From Gemmatimonadota bacterium (GTDB lineage Bacteria > Gemmatimonadota > Gemmatimonadetes > Longimicrobiales > Gaopeijiaceae), in assembly GCA_013002885.1 (NCBI GenBank), contig JABDLS010000094.1:1-55243 (forward strand): DNA of 55,243 nt, read 5' to 3'. Positions 36,237 to 44,671 of this stretch are shown here, piece after piece (position 1 is the stretch's first letter; every line of letters starts with the position of its first letter). Under the pieces are notes generated by a model. That model did no database searches, was not told the DNA's origin, and was given only the letters and a program-made list of their open reading frames with translations. Both the position numbers and the translations under genes were made by a program.

Positions 36237-39200
36237 GTGGCGAGCTCGAGGCGCACGGCTCGGCGTCTGCTCGGCGTGGCGCTCTGCGGAAGTGCGCTGG
36301 CCCTACTCGCCGCGTGCTCGCGTCCGCTGACGCAGCAGGGCCCCACGGGTGGCTCCGGGCCGGTGATTCCGCCAGAGGCGACCGGGCCCGGTGCGTCCGG
36401 CCCGCGGCCCATTCTCCGGGGTGACCTCGATGCCGAGTCCCGAGCCTGGGTCGAGTCGACCCTCCAGGGGCTCACGTTACGTGAGGTTATAGGCCAGCTG
36501 GTGATCGAGTGGATCCCGGGGGGATACGTGACTCCGAGTAGCCCTGACTTCGAGCCGCTGCGAGCGTGGGTCGAGGAGGACCGTATCGGGGGAGTGTCAC
36601 CGTCCATCGGGACGCCCCATGCCTACGTGTCCAAGCTCAACGAACTACAGTCCCGGGCCGAGATCCCGCTCCTGGTGACGGCGGACTTCGAAAACGGCGG
36701 CCCCGGCATGCGAATCAACGGGTCGTTCGCTTTGCCGTCGATGCTGCCCCAGGGAGGCGGCACCGACTTCCCGCCCACCATGGCGTTCGGGGCCATCGGT
36801 GACGAGCGCTTCGCCTACGAGTACGGTCGGATCACCGCCGTGGAGGCACGGGCCGTCGGGGTCCACTTCCTCTTCTCTCCGGTTCTCGACGTCAATTCGA
36901 ATCCGGACAACCCGGTCATCGCCACCCGGTCGTTCGGGGGAGATCCGGAGCTCGTGGCGAGGATGGGCGTGGCGTTCATTCGCGGCGCCCGCGACGGCGG
37001 GACCTTCACAACCGGCAAGCACTTCCCCGGTCACGGCGATACATCCACGGACTCCCACATCGGGATCCCGGTGGTGGACGCCGATCGGGCGCGTCTCGAC
37101 TCTCTGGAGCTTTACCCCTTCGCTCGGGCCATCGATGCGGGCGTCGACGCCATCATGACCGCGCACGTGCAGCTGCCCGACGTCCTCGGACTCGGGGCGC
37201 CGCCGGCGACCCTCGCCCCGGAGGTCATGACGGGAATCCTCCGCGACGACCTCGGCTTCGAAGGCATCATTTTCACCGACGCCATGACGATGCGAGGGAT
37301 AACCGACATGTACGGGCTCGGTGAGGCCGCGGTGCGGGCCCTGGAGGCGGGCTCCGACGTCGTCCTCTCTCCCAAGGCGGTGACGGACGCTATCGACGCC
37401 ATCGAGGCGGCGGTGGAGGCGGGCAGACTGGACAGGCAGCGTCTGGAGGCTTCCGCGCGAAGACTCCTCGAAGCGAAGGCCCGCGCGCAGCTTCACCGAC
37501 AGCGTGCGACGTCTTTGGAGCATGTCACCGAGGTGGTGGGGTCGGGAGCCCACCTGGCGTTTGCCGATACGGCGGCGACCCGCTCCATCGTTCTCGCCCG
37601 GGACCGCGACCGTCTCGTGCCCATGGACGGGCTGTCGCTCGCGCCGACGCTCCACCTCGAGTGGGCGCCGACCTCCAGGCTTTGGGCCAACCGGCAATTC
37701 GGACCAGCCCTCTCCGAACGGGCGTTGGAGCTCACCGAAATCTCATTGGATGAGAGAAGCGATTCGGCCGCCTACGCGGCGGCGGCCGAAGCCCTCGCCG
37801 ACGCCGACCGCGTCGTGGTCACGGCGTACGTGCCCGCCTCTGCGGGCTCGGACGAGGATGTCCTCCCCGAAGCCTTCCGCGAGCTCGTGAACGAGGCGGC
37901 CCGGACGTTGCCCACGGTCCTCGTGTCGTTCGGCAATCCGTACCTCCTCTCCGCGGTCACGGACATTGGGTCATACATGCTTGCCTGGGGCGACCGGGCC
38001 GTGTCCCAGAGGGCAGCGGCGGTCGCCCTCTTCGGAGAAGAGTCCATCAGTGGCCGGCTCCCGGTGGCGCTTCCACCCTTTCACGACCTCGGCGAAGGCC
38101 TCAACCGCGCGAAGGTCGCGGATCGCATTGCGACGCTGGAGATCGAGGACCCGGTGGTGGCTGCCGGAATCATGGCTCGCCGAGGGGGGGCTCCGAGGGG
38201 GAGCTTTCAGACCCTCGCCCCTCCCACTAGCGTCGGCATGTCCGATGAGAGCCTGGCCCGCATCGACTCGATCCTCGTCGACGCCATCGCCGACTCGGCC
38301 TTCTCCGGGGCCGCGGTGGCTGTCGGTCGACGAGGGCGGCTGGTGAAGCTCGACGGCTTCGGCGAGCTCCAGTACGGCACCGGCCGACCCGTGACGCCCA
38401 CCTCGATCTTCGACCTGGCGTCGGTCTCGAAGGTGGTGGGCACGACCACGGCGGCCATGATGCTTGTGGCTGAAGGTCGCTTGGACCTCGACGCTCCTGT
38501 AGTCGATTATCTGCCCTGGTGGTCGCGGGGTGATCCGCGGAAGGCCGAGGTCACCGTCCGCCAGCTCCTCATCCACCGCACGGGTCTCATCCCCTTCCGG
38601 ACCTGGTATCACGACTTCGACGGGATGGATGCCTACAAGGAAGCGGCTGCCGACGAGCCCCTTCAGAATCCGCCGGGGCAGGAGACTGCGTACTCCGACA
38701 TCGGCATCATGACACTCGCCTGGGTCATCGAGGAGGTCGCAGGCCAGTCGCTCGACGAGTTCCTGCAAGATCGCCTATGGGACGAGTTGGGGATGCTCGA
38801 GACGCGCTACAATCCGCCCTCCACGCTGCGGCCCCGCATCGCGGCGACGGAGATCGACACCATCTATCGAAACGAGATGGTCTGGGGGACGGTCCACGAC
38901 GAGAACGCCGACGCCATGGGTGGGGTGGCCGGCCACGCAGGCCTCTTCAGCACGGCGGTGGATCTCTCGGTATTCGCCCGGATGATGCTCAACGACGGCG
39001 TGGCTCCGGCGTGCAGCCCCGACGGCACCGAAGGTGAGCCATGCCCGGTCCGCCGGACCGAGGATCGTCGCATCGTCGATGCCGCTGTCCTGGAGGAGTT
39101 CACCACCCGCCATGACGAGACCTCGTCAAGGGCGCTGGGATGGGATACCCCGTCGGAGCGTTCGGCCGGGGGCGACTACATCACCGACGAAGCCTTCGGC

Positions 39201-39383
39201 CACACCGGGTACACGGGAACGTCCGTCTGGATGGATCCCGAGCTCGATCTCTGGGTGGTGCTTCTGACGAACCGGGTCCACCCCACGCGGGACAACCTGA
39301 AGCACGTGCCCGTCCGGAGGGCCGTCGCCGACGCGGCGGTGCTGTCCATCACCGACCGGGCCGTGCGCCAGAGGTCGCGTTGA
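36237..39383 (+). CDS. GH3 glycosidase fused to a serine hydrolase, lipoprotein
   Basis: This 1048-residue protein joins two enzymes. The GTG start gives a signal peptide with a LAAC lipobox. Residues about 60-630 form a GH3 hexosaminidase (GKHFPGHGDT, DSH dyad, FTDAMTM nucleophile). Residues about 660-1040 form a class C beta-lactamase-fold domain with SVSK at 729-732, YSD at 819-821 and HTG at 989-991. The GH3 half resembles the upstream gene, pointing to a duplication. The fusion would cut sugars and stem-peptide or ester bonds of the same peptidoglycan. Fused proteins of this layout are known in Bacteroidetes-type bacteria. Its stop overlaps the next start (TTGA). Confidence 0.88.
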   Translation: MASSRRTARRLLGVALCGSALALLAACSRPLTQQGPTGGSGPVIPPEATGPGASGPRPILRGDLDAESRAWVESTLQGLTLREVIGQLVIEWIPGGYVTPSSPDFEPLRAWVEEDRIGGVSPSIGTPHAYVSKLNELQSRAEIPLLVTADFENGGPGMRINGSFALPSMLPQGGGTDFPPTMAFGAIGDERFAYEYGRITAVEARAVGVHFLFSPVLDVNSNPDNPVIATRSFGGDPELVARMGVAFIRGARDGGTFTTGKHFPGHGDTSTDSHIGIPVVDADRARLDSLELYPFARAIDAGVDAIMTAHVQLPDVLGLGAPPATLAPEVMTGILRDDLGFEGIIFTDAMTMRGITDMYGLGEAAVRALEAGSDVVLSPKAVTDAIDAIEAAVEAGRLDRQRLEASARRLLEAKARAQLHRQRATSLEHVTEVVGSGAHLAFADTAATRSIVLARDRDRLVPMDGLSLAPTLHLEWAPTSRLWANRQFGPALSERALELTEISLDERSDSAAYAAAAEALADADRVVVTAYVPASAGSDEDVLPEAFRELVNEAARTLPTVLVSFGNPYLLSAVTDIGSYMLAWGDRAVSQRAAAVALFGEESISGRLPVALPPFHDLGEGLNRAKVADRIATLEIEDPVVAAGIMARRGGAPRGSFQTLAPPTSVGMSDESLARIDSILVDAIADSAFSGAAVAVGRRGRLVKLDGFGELQYGTGRPVTPTSIFDLASVSKVVGTTTAAMMLVAEGRLDLDAPVVDYLPWWSRGDPRKAEVTVRQLLIHRTGLIPFRTWYHDFDGMDAYKEAAADEPLQNPPGQETAYSDIGIMTLAWVIEEVAGQSLDEFLQDRLWDELGMLETRYNPPSTLRPRIAATEIDTIYRNEMVWGTVHDENADAMGGVAGHAGLFSTAVDLSVFARMMLNDGVAPACSPDGTEGEPCPVRRTEDRRIVDAAVLEEFTTRHDETSSRALGWDTPSERSAGGDYITDEAFGHTGYTGTSVWMDPELDLWVVLLTNRVHPTRDNLKHVPVRRAVADAAVLSITDRAVRQRSR

Positions 39384-40813
39384 GCGCGTTCACCTCACTC
39401 GACCTGGTCGTACTCATCGCGTATCTGGCAGGCGTCACCGCATGGGGCGCTTGGTTGGGACGGGGTCAGAAGGGGGGTACCGACTATTTCCTCGGCAGCC
39501 GTTCGCTTCCGTGGGTGGCGGTCATGCTTTCGGTGGTGGCCACCGAGACGAGCACCCTGACCTTCCTCAGCATCCCCGGCGTGTCGTACACGGGGAGCCT
39601 CGTCTTCCTGCAGCTCACCGTCGGATATCTTGCGGGGCGGGTCCTGGTGGCGGCGCTCCTTCTGCCCTCGTACTACGCCGGGGAGCTTTCTACGGCGTAC
39701 CAGTTGCTGGAGACGCGGTTTGGTGTCGGCGCCCGACGCTTCACGTCGGCCATCTTCATGGTGACTCGACTCCTCGCCGACTCCGTTCGGCTCTTCGCCA
39801 CGGCGATTCCGCTGGCGATCATCACCGGCTGGCCCTACCCGGTTTCCATCGCCGTCATCGGTGTACTGACGGTAGTGTACACCTACTTCGGCGGCATCAA
39901 GGCGGTGGTCTGGGTCGACGCTGTGCAGATGGGCCTGTACCTGTTCGGCGCTGCGGTGACCATCGTCGCCATCCAATATCTGGTGCCCGACGGGTGGGGC
40001 GCGGTGTGGGTGGCGGGCGCCGAGGTCGGAAAGACCCAGCTCCTCGACTTCTCGCTGGATCGTAGCGTCCCGTACACCATCTTCGCCGGTCTCTTCGGTG
40101 GAGCATTTCTCACCATGGCGTCCCACGGGACGGACCAACTCATCGTTCAGCGCCTGCTGACGTGCACCGACCAGAAGGCGTCTCAGAAGGCGCTCATCGG
40201 CAGCGGCTTCGTGGTCATCCTCCAGTTCCTCCTCTTCCTGATGGTCGGGCTCGGGCTCTGGGCCTTCTACCAGGGTCGACCCTTCGAGTCGTCGGACGCC
40301 ATCTTCCCCACCTTCATCGTCCAGGAGCTTCCGTCGGGACTCACGGGTCTCCTCATCGCCGGGGTCTTCGCCGCCGCCATGTCCTCCCTCTCGTCGTCCA
40401 TCAACTCCCTGGCGTCGGCTACCGCGTACGACTACTGGGCCCCGCTGGTAGGTGCGGTCGGAGACGAGGCTCGCGTGCTGCGGGCAGGGAAGCTCTTCAC
40501 GCTGATGTGGGCCGGGCTCCTCGTGGGGGGTGCCATCCTCTTCATCCCCCTTTCTCAGGGCACGTCTGCTGTGGAGGTGGCCCTGGGCATCGCGTCGCTC
40601 GTTTACGGTGGGCTCCTCGGCGCCTTCGCCCTCGGTGTATTCACCACTCGTCCAGGCCAACGATCTGCCATCATCGGTATCGCCGTGGGCATAGCTACGG
40701 TGACGCTCATGCGCGACCAGATGGCGTGGCCGTGGTACGTCCTGGTCGGATCGACGGTGACCTTCATGACGGGCGTCGTGGTGGGCAGATTCGAAGCGCC
40801 GGCCGAAGCGTGA
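39380..40813 (+). CDS. SSS-family sodium:solute symporter
   Basis: This is a sodium/solute symporter with about 13 predicted membrane helices. I choose the TTG at 39380, which overlaps the stop of the fusion gene and opens on the first helix (SAFTSLDLVVLIAYLAG); the open frame upstream runs through that gene and is not protein. The 477-residue product has the family's GTDYFLGSRSLPW and the later SHGTDQL and SSLSSSINS motifs. Its position between glycosidases and a GlcNAc-kinase-like gene suggests it imports GlcNAc, MurNAc or anhydro-sugars, but the specificity is inferred only. Confidence 0.85.
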   Translation: MSAFTSLDLVVLIAYLAGVTAWGAWLGRGQKGGTDYFLGSRSLPWVAVMLSVVATETSTLTFLSIPGVSYTGSLVFLQLTVGYLAGRVLVAALLLPSYYAGELSTAYQLLETRFGVGARRFTSAIFMVTRLLADSVRLFATAIPLAIITGWPYPVSIAVIGVLTVVYTYFGGIKAVVWVDAVQMGLYLFGAAVTIVAIQYLVPDGWGAVWVAGAEVGKTQLLDFSLDRSVPYTIFAGLFGGAFLTMASHGTDQLIVQRLLTCTDQKASQKALIGSGFVVILQFLLFLMVGLGLWAFYQGRPFESSDAIFPTFIVQELPSGLTGLLIAGVFAAAMSSLSSSINSLASATAYDYWAPLVGAVGDEARVLRAGKLFTLMWAGLLVGGAILFIPLSQGTSAVEVALGIASLVYGGLLGAFALGVFTTRPGQRSAIIGIAVGIATVTLMRDQMAWPWYVLVGSTVTFMTGVVVGRFEAPAEA

Positions 40814-40843
40814 GCCCTCGGGGGCTATGAGCCGGCTCGCGCG

Positions 40844-41734
40844 GTGAGCGTTTTCGTTGGAGTCGACGGAGGCGGTACCAGGACCCGTGCCGTCGTCATC
40901 GACGCCGAGGGTAGGGAGCTGGCTCGGGCCGAGGATGAAGGGGCGGTGGTCACCGCCCATCGTCCCGATGATGCGGTGGAGGCGGTACGGCGGGCTGTCG
41001 GGGCGGCCCTCGAGAAAAGCGGTGGTCGGCGCCAGGCGGAGGTCTTGTGGGCGGGGCTTGCCGGGGCTGGCACCGCCGCTCCCCGGGCTGCCGTGACGCG
41101 CGCTCTGCGCGGCCTGGACCTGGCTGAGCGCCTCATCGTCGGCACCGACGTCGAGGCGGCCTTCTACAGCGCGTTCGCAGGTGGTCCCGGGCTTCTGGTC
41201 ATCGTCGGCACTGGCTCCATCGTATGGGCCCGGAACGAGGACGGGGCCGAGCGGCGGGTAGGGGGGTGGGGTCGCACCCTCGGCGACGAGGGGAGCGGAT
41301 ACTGGATCGGGCTCGAAGGACTTCGCCGCCTCACCCGGAGCGCCGACGGGCGGGCGGAGCCGACGACTATGGAGGGTCCACTCCTCCAGGCGTGCGGCAT
41401 CCATGCCGTCGACGAGGCGGTCGGGTGGGTGGAGACGGCGACCAAGAGCCAAATCGCCTCACTGGCGCCCCATGTGGTCGCGTGCGCCGACGAGGGCGAT
41501 GATGCGGCCACGTCGGTCGTCGCCGAGGCAGTCGAGCACCTCGAGGTCATGGTCCGTACGGCCGGGGAGGTGGGCGGTGACGTCGTGCTGTGGGGCGGGC
41601 TGGTAGCTCCCGGTGGGCCCCTCCGAGGTCGGGTGTCCGAAGCCGTGGGATCGCTGGGGCTGCGCGTCGTTGCCGAGGAGGTCGACCCGCCCCTCGGCGC
41701 AGCCCGTTTGGCGAGGGCTGCCCGCGGGGGCTGA
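40844..41734 (+). CDS. N-acetylglucosamine kinase-like ATPase (BadF/BadG family)
   Basis: This 296-residue protein is an ASKHA-fold kinase of the BadF/BadG/N-acetylglucosamine kinase family. It starts with the phosphate-binding VGVDGGGTRTR loop, has a second GTDVEAAFYSAF motif with the catalytic Asp, the GTGSI phosphate-2 segment and GWGRTLGDEGSGYWIG, which is typical of GlcNAc and MurNAc kinases. It would phosphorylate sugar imported by the SSS symporter. GTG 40844 is chosen because the next in-frame start is well inside the fold. No MurNAc-6-phosphate etherase (murQ) is in the window, so that step must be encoded elsewhere if MurNAc is used. Confidence 0.85.
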   Translation: MSVFVGVDGGGTRTRAVVIDAEGRELARAEDEGAVVTAHRPDDAVEAVRRAVGAALEKSGGRRQAEVLWAGLAGAGTAAPRAAVTRALRGLDLAERLIVGTDVEAAFYSAFAGGPGLLVIVGTGSIVWARNEDGAERRVGGWGRTLGDEGSGYWIGLEGLRRLTRSADGRAEPTTMEGPLLQACGIHAVDEAVGWVETATKSQIASLAPHVVACADEGDDAATSVVAEAVEHLEVMVRTAGEVGGDVVLWGGLVAPGGPLRGRVSEAVGSLGLRVVAEEVDPPLGAARLARAARGG

Positions 41735-41824
41735 GGCGCGGCCGCCGGGGAAGCGCTGAGCGTGGAGCGCGGCGCCAGAGCCGAGTGGAAGGCGGCCTAC
41801 CGCGGTGTCGGGCGACTGATGCCG

Positions 41825-41859
41825 AAACGACAGCCGGCACGTGCCCCGGGCGTCGTTTT
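41825..41859 (+). other. Nested dyad upstream of hsp20: terminator or enhancer site
   Basis: AAACGAC (41825-41831) pairs with GTCGTTT (41852-41858), and a perfect palindrome GGCACGTGCC (41836-41845) sits at nearly the same centre. The right arm runs into TTTT. It may be the terminator of the salvage operon, or, at about -110 from the sigma-54 promoter, an activator binding site. The sequence alone does not decide. Confidence 0.45.
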
Positions 41860-41926
41860 GACAGGCGGCAAGACGTCGTAACCCCCTGGCGCCGTTCATT
41901 TTGACAGTAAAGGCCGTCCTCAGGAA

Positions 41927-41942
41927 TGGCACGGGGGTTGCT
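41927..41942 (+). promoter_or_regulatory. Sigma-54 (-24/-12) promoter of hsp20
   Basis: The 16 bases at 41927-41942 read TGGCACG, four G, TTGCT. This matches the sigma-54 consensus TGGCACG-N4-TTGCW at every defined position apart from the base before it. The GG is at 41928-41929 and the GC at 41940-41941. Transcription should start near 41952, about 45 bases before the hsp20 ATG. Confidence 0.65.
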
Positions 41943-41996
41943 GCCTATGCAGGGCAAATAACCATCAACTGCCGAACCCTTCCAAAGGAGGCTGTC

Positions 41997-42455
41997 ATGG
42001 CAATCACGAAGTATCAACTGCGCCGCCCGACGTACTCAAACTGGGGCGACCTCGACGACATGTCGAACCGTCTCTCGAGGTTCTTCGACGAGTCGTTGCT
42101 GAACCTCAACCGTGAGGGCGGACGTTGGGCGCCCCCGGTGAGCGTGTCGGAGACTGCGGACGAGCTCCTGCTGACCGCGGAGCTCCCCGGCATGGCCGAA
42201 GACGACATCTCCATCGACTTGGAGAACAACGTCCTGTCCATTAGCGGACAGAAGAACGAGGTCCGTGAGGAAGGCGACGAAGAGCGCCGCTACCATGTGT
42301 ACGAGCGGCACTTCGGCTCGTTCGGCCGCTCCTTCACGCTCCCGCGAACGGTCGATCCCAACGGCATCACCGCGTCGTTCGAGAAGGGGATTCTGAGCGT
42401 CCGGATGCCCAAGGTCGCTGAGGCCAAGGGGCGCAAGATCGAGATCTCGAAGTAG
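41997..42455 (+). CDS. Small heat-shock protein, Hsp20/alpha-crystallin family
   Basis: Hsp20 proteins are ATP-independent holdase chaperones that assemble into oligomers and bind unfolding proteins in the cytoplasm. The 152-residue product starts at the ATG preceded by AAAGGAGG. Residues about 45-145 form the alpha-crystallin domain: a beta-sandwich with SVSETADELLLTAELPGM, NNVLSISGQK and FEKGILSVRMPK. An IEISK tail ends the protein. It is transcribed from a near-perfect sigma-54 promoter, which is uncommon for this family and implies activation by an unseen enhancer-binding protein. A strong hairpin follows the gene. Confidence 0.93.
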   Translation: MAITKYQLRRPTYSNWGDLDDMSNRLSRFFDESLLNLNREGGRWAPPVSVSETADELLLTAELPGMAEDDISIDLENNVLSISGQKNEVREEGDEERRYHVYERHFGSFGRSFTLPRTVDPNGITASFEKGILSVRMPKVAEAKGRKIEISK

Positions 42456-42465
42456 CGAGCTCGAC

Positions 42466-42490
42466 GAGGTCGGGCGGGATGCCCGACCTC
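42466..42490. terminator. Hairpin between convergent hsp20 and phosphatase genes
   Basis: A perfect 10-bp stem (42466-42475 with 42481-42490) with a five-base loop follows hsp20 by ten bases. No T run follows. It can serve both converging transcripts. Confidence 0.6.
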
Positions 42491-42568
42491 CGGCGGCAGC
42501 TCGGCGGGTCCCGGAGTCGTCCGGGGCCCGCTTCTACGTTCGGCCTTCGATTTTCGTCCGGCCTCCTG

Positions 42569-43399
42569 TTACGAAGCGCTCCTCGACCGACGCCCGCTTT
42601 CGTTGTCCCCCAGGCGCTCCCTCAACTCTTCCAGAAGCTTCGCGCTGTTCGCCCCGCGCACAGCTCCCGGCACCAATTCCAGCTCGCCGCCGTCGGGCCG
42701 GGACAGCACACCACCGGCCTCGCGCACGAGCACCATGCCCGCCGCGAAGTCCCACGGCATGAGAATCTCTTCCCAGAAGGCGTCGAGAGAACCCTGGGCC
42801 AGGTAGCACAGGTCCAGAGCGGCCGAGCCGGCCCGTCGCACACCGGATGCGTTCCTGAGCACCCGGTCGAGTTGGCCGAGGTATGTCGGCATGGCGTCGA
42901 GGAGCTTGAAGGGAAACCCCGTCCCCACCATGGACTTGCTCAGCGGCCGTTCGCCGGACACACGGATGCGCTTCCCGCTCTTGAAGGCGCCGGCGCCTTC
43001 TGACGCCCACCATCGCTCTCCGGAGGAACCGGAGACCACCGCACCAGCCACCGGCCGCCCGTCGACCGCGACGGCCACCGACGAGCAGTAGTGAGGGTGT
43101 CCGTGGAGGAAGTTGGCCGTCCCATCCAGAGGATCGACGATCCACAGAGGCCCTCCGTCCCACCGGGCCAACTGGTCCTCGACAAGCTCATCGCTTTCCT
43201 CAGCCAGGACGACGTGGTCGGGGTGGTTGGCCGAGATGACGGCGAGGGCGGCGGCCTGGGCGTCCAGGTCGGTCTTGGAGACGTAGTCCGCCCGCGCTTT
43301 CACGGTGGCTCCGGCGAGCAGGATGGTTCCGGCGTCCCGACGGTGGATTCGGGCGGCGGCCTCGGCGGCCTCGCGCGCGGTTCGTAGCAGCGGATTCAC
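42569..43399 (-). CDS. Inositol-monophosphatase-family protein
   Basis: This family of magnesium-dependent phosphatases includes SuhB, CysQ and inositol monophosphatases. The 276-residue product has the metal-binding residues: E67-E68 in LAEESD, D89, D92 and T94 in IVDPLDGTANF, and the later WDFAAGMVLVREAGG motif. The GTG start at 43399 gives a normal N-terminal helix. Whether it acts on inositol phosphate, on 3'-phosphoadenosine phosphate or on another substrate is not decided by sequence. It is convergent with hsp20 and divergent from trpS, with 51 bases between the starts. Confidence 0.88.
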   Translation of the reverse strand: MNPLLRTAREAAEAAARIHRRDAGTILLAGATVKARADYVSKTDLDAQAAALAVISANHPDHVVLAEESDELVEDQLARWDGGPLWIVDPLDGTANFLHGHPHYCSSVAVAVDGRPVAGAVVSGSSGERWWASEGAGAFKSGKRIRVSGERPLSKSMVGTGFPFKLLDAMPTYLGQLDRVLRNASGVRRAGSAALDLCYLAQGSLDAFWEEILMPWDFAAGMVLVREAGGVLSRPDGGELELVPGAVRGANSAKLLEELRERLGDNESGRRSRSAS

Positions 43400-43450
43400 G
43401 CGCTAACTTAACCGCTCCCGTGGACCGGGTGTGCTGGTGAGCCAGGTGAC

Positions 43451-44509
43451 ATGCACACCCCCCTCATACCCTCGTACGGCTTCGCCATGACCCCAACGGC
43501 CACCTCGAAGAAAAGGAAGCGCGTCTTCAGCGGCATGCAGCCGTCCGGTGAGGCGCACCTCGGGAACTACCTCGGCGCGCTGCGCCGATGGGTCGACATG
43601 CAGGACGACTACGACTGCATCTGGTGCATCGTCGATCAGCACATGATCACCGCCGGCGGGGACCCGGCGGATCTACCGGGCTTCGTCTTCGACCTCGCAA
43701 TTTCCTACCTGGCGGTGGGGCTGGACCCGGAGCGCTCGATCATCTTCGTGCAGTCGGACGTGCCGGAGCACACCGAGTTGGCGTGGCTCTTCAACGCGGT
43801 GACGCCGGTGGGCGATCTGGAACGGATGACACAGTTCAAGGAGAAGGCGCAGCACTTCGAGTCGATTCCCGCGGGGATTTTCAACTACCCCATTCTCCAG
43901 GCCGCGGACATCCTGCTTTACAAGGCGGACGCCGTACCGGTGGGCGAAGACCAGAAACAGCACCTCGAGCTCACCCGCGACATAGCCAGGAAGTTCAACG
44001 CCGCCTATGGCCAGACTTTCCCCGAGACGGAGCCCCTTATCGGAGAGGACGTGGGGCGGATTCTCGGCCTCGATGGCGAGGCGAAAATGAGCAAGTCGTT
44101 GGGCAACACGGTGCCCGTCCTCGCCGAACCCGACGAGGTCTGGGATCGGGTGCGGACGGCTGTCACCGATCCACAGCGGGTAAGGCGATCCGACCCCGGG
44201 CGACCGGAGGTCTGCAACGTCTTCACCCTCCACGGCTTCTTCACCGACGACGAGAAGCGCGCGGAGTTGGCGGAGGGTTGTCGGACCGCGGGCATCGGTT
44301 GTATCGACTGCAAGCGGGTGCTGTCCGACAACATCGTCGAGGCCTTTGGACCCTTCCGGGAGCGCGCGGAGCACCTCAAGGCCCATCCCGAGCAGGTCCG
44401 GGAGATCCTCGACGACGGCGCCCGGAAGGCGAGCGCCATCGCGAGGGAAACGATCGGCGAAGTACGTGAGCGAATGGGCATCGACTGGAGAAAGGCCGTA
44501 GGCGGCTGA
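43451..44509 (+). CDS. trpS: Tryptophanyl-tRNA synthetase
   Basis: TrpS charges tRNA-Trp in the cytoplasm. The 352-residue class I enzyme has the HIGH-type motif as GEAHLGNY around residue 33 and KMSKS at 212-216. Its FNAVTPVGDLERMTQFKEK and PAGIFNYPILQAADILLY segments are typical of the family. The start could be 43451, with AGGTGA just upstream, or ATG 43487, which is nearer the usual family start but has no ribosome site. Cysteines in the GCIDCKR region could form a metal site. It is not in an obvious operon. Confidence 0.95.
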   Translation: MHTPLIPSYGFAMTPTATSKKRKRVFSGMQPSGEAHLGNYLGALRRWVDMQDDYDCIWCIVDQHMITAGGDPADLPGFVFDLAISYLAVGLDPERSIIFVQSDVPEHTELAWLFNAVTPVGDLERMTQFKEKAQHFESIPAGIFNYPILQAADILLYKADAVPVGEDQKQHLELTRDIARKFNAAYGQTFPETEPLIGEDVGRILGLDGEAKMSKSLGNTVPVLAEPDEVWDRVRTAVTDPQRVRRSDPGRPEVCNVFTLHGFFTDDEKRAELAEGCRTAGIGCIDCKRVLSDNIVEAFGPFRERAEHLKAHPEQVREILDDGARKASAIARETIGEVRERMGIDWRKAVGG

Positions 44510-44671
44510 GAGGCCCTTCGAGGTGCTCGGGCCCTGACTGGTGCCCCGCTACCCAAGCGCCTCCGGAACGCATTGATTCCCCTCGCGACGGCGTGCCCCT
44601 ATTTTCGGCTATGAGGCCCCCCGCCTTCATCCTCGGCCTCGTGCCGATGGACAGCTCCGGAGACATCCCCC

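Noticed and set aside
39395..41452. Very long minus-strand open frame opposite the symporter and kinase genes
   Set aside because: It is Arg/His/Gly/Asp-rich without hydrophobic pattern, crosses two well-supported genes, and has no ribosome site; a GC-rich shadow.
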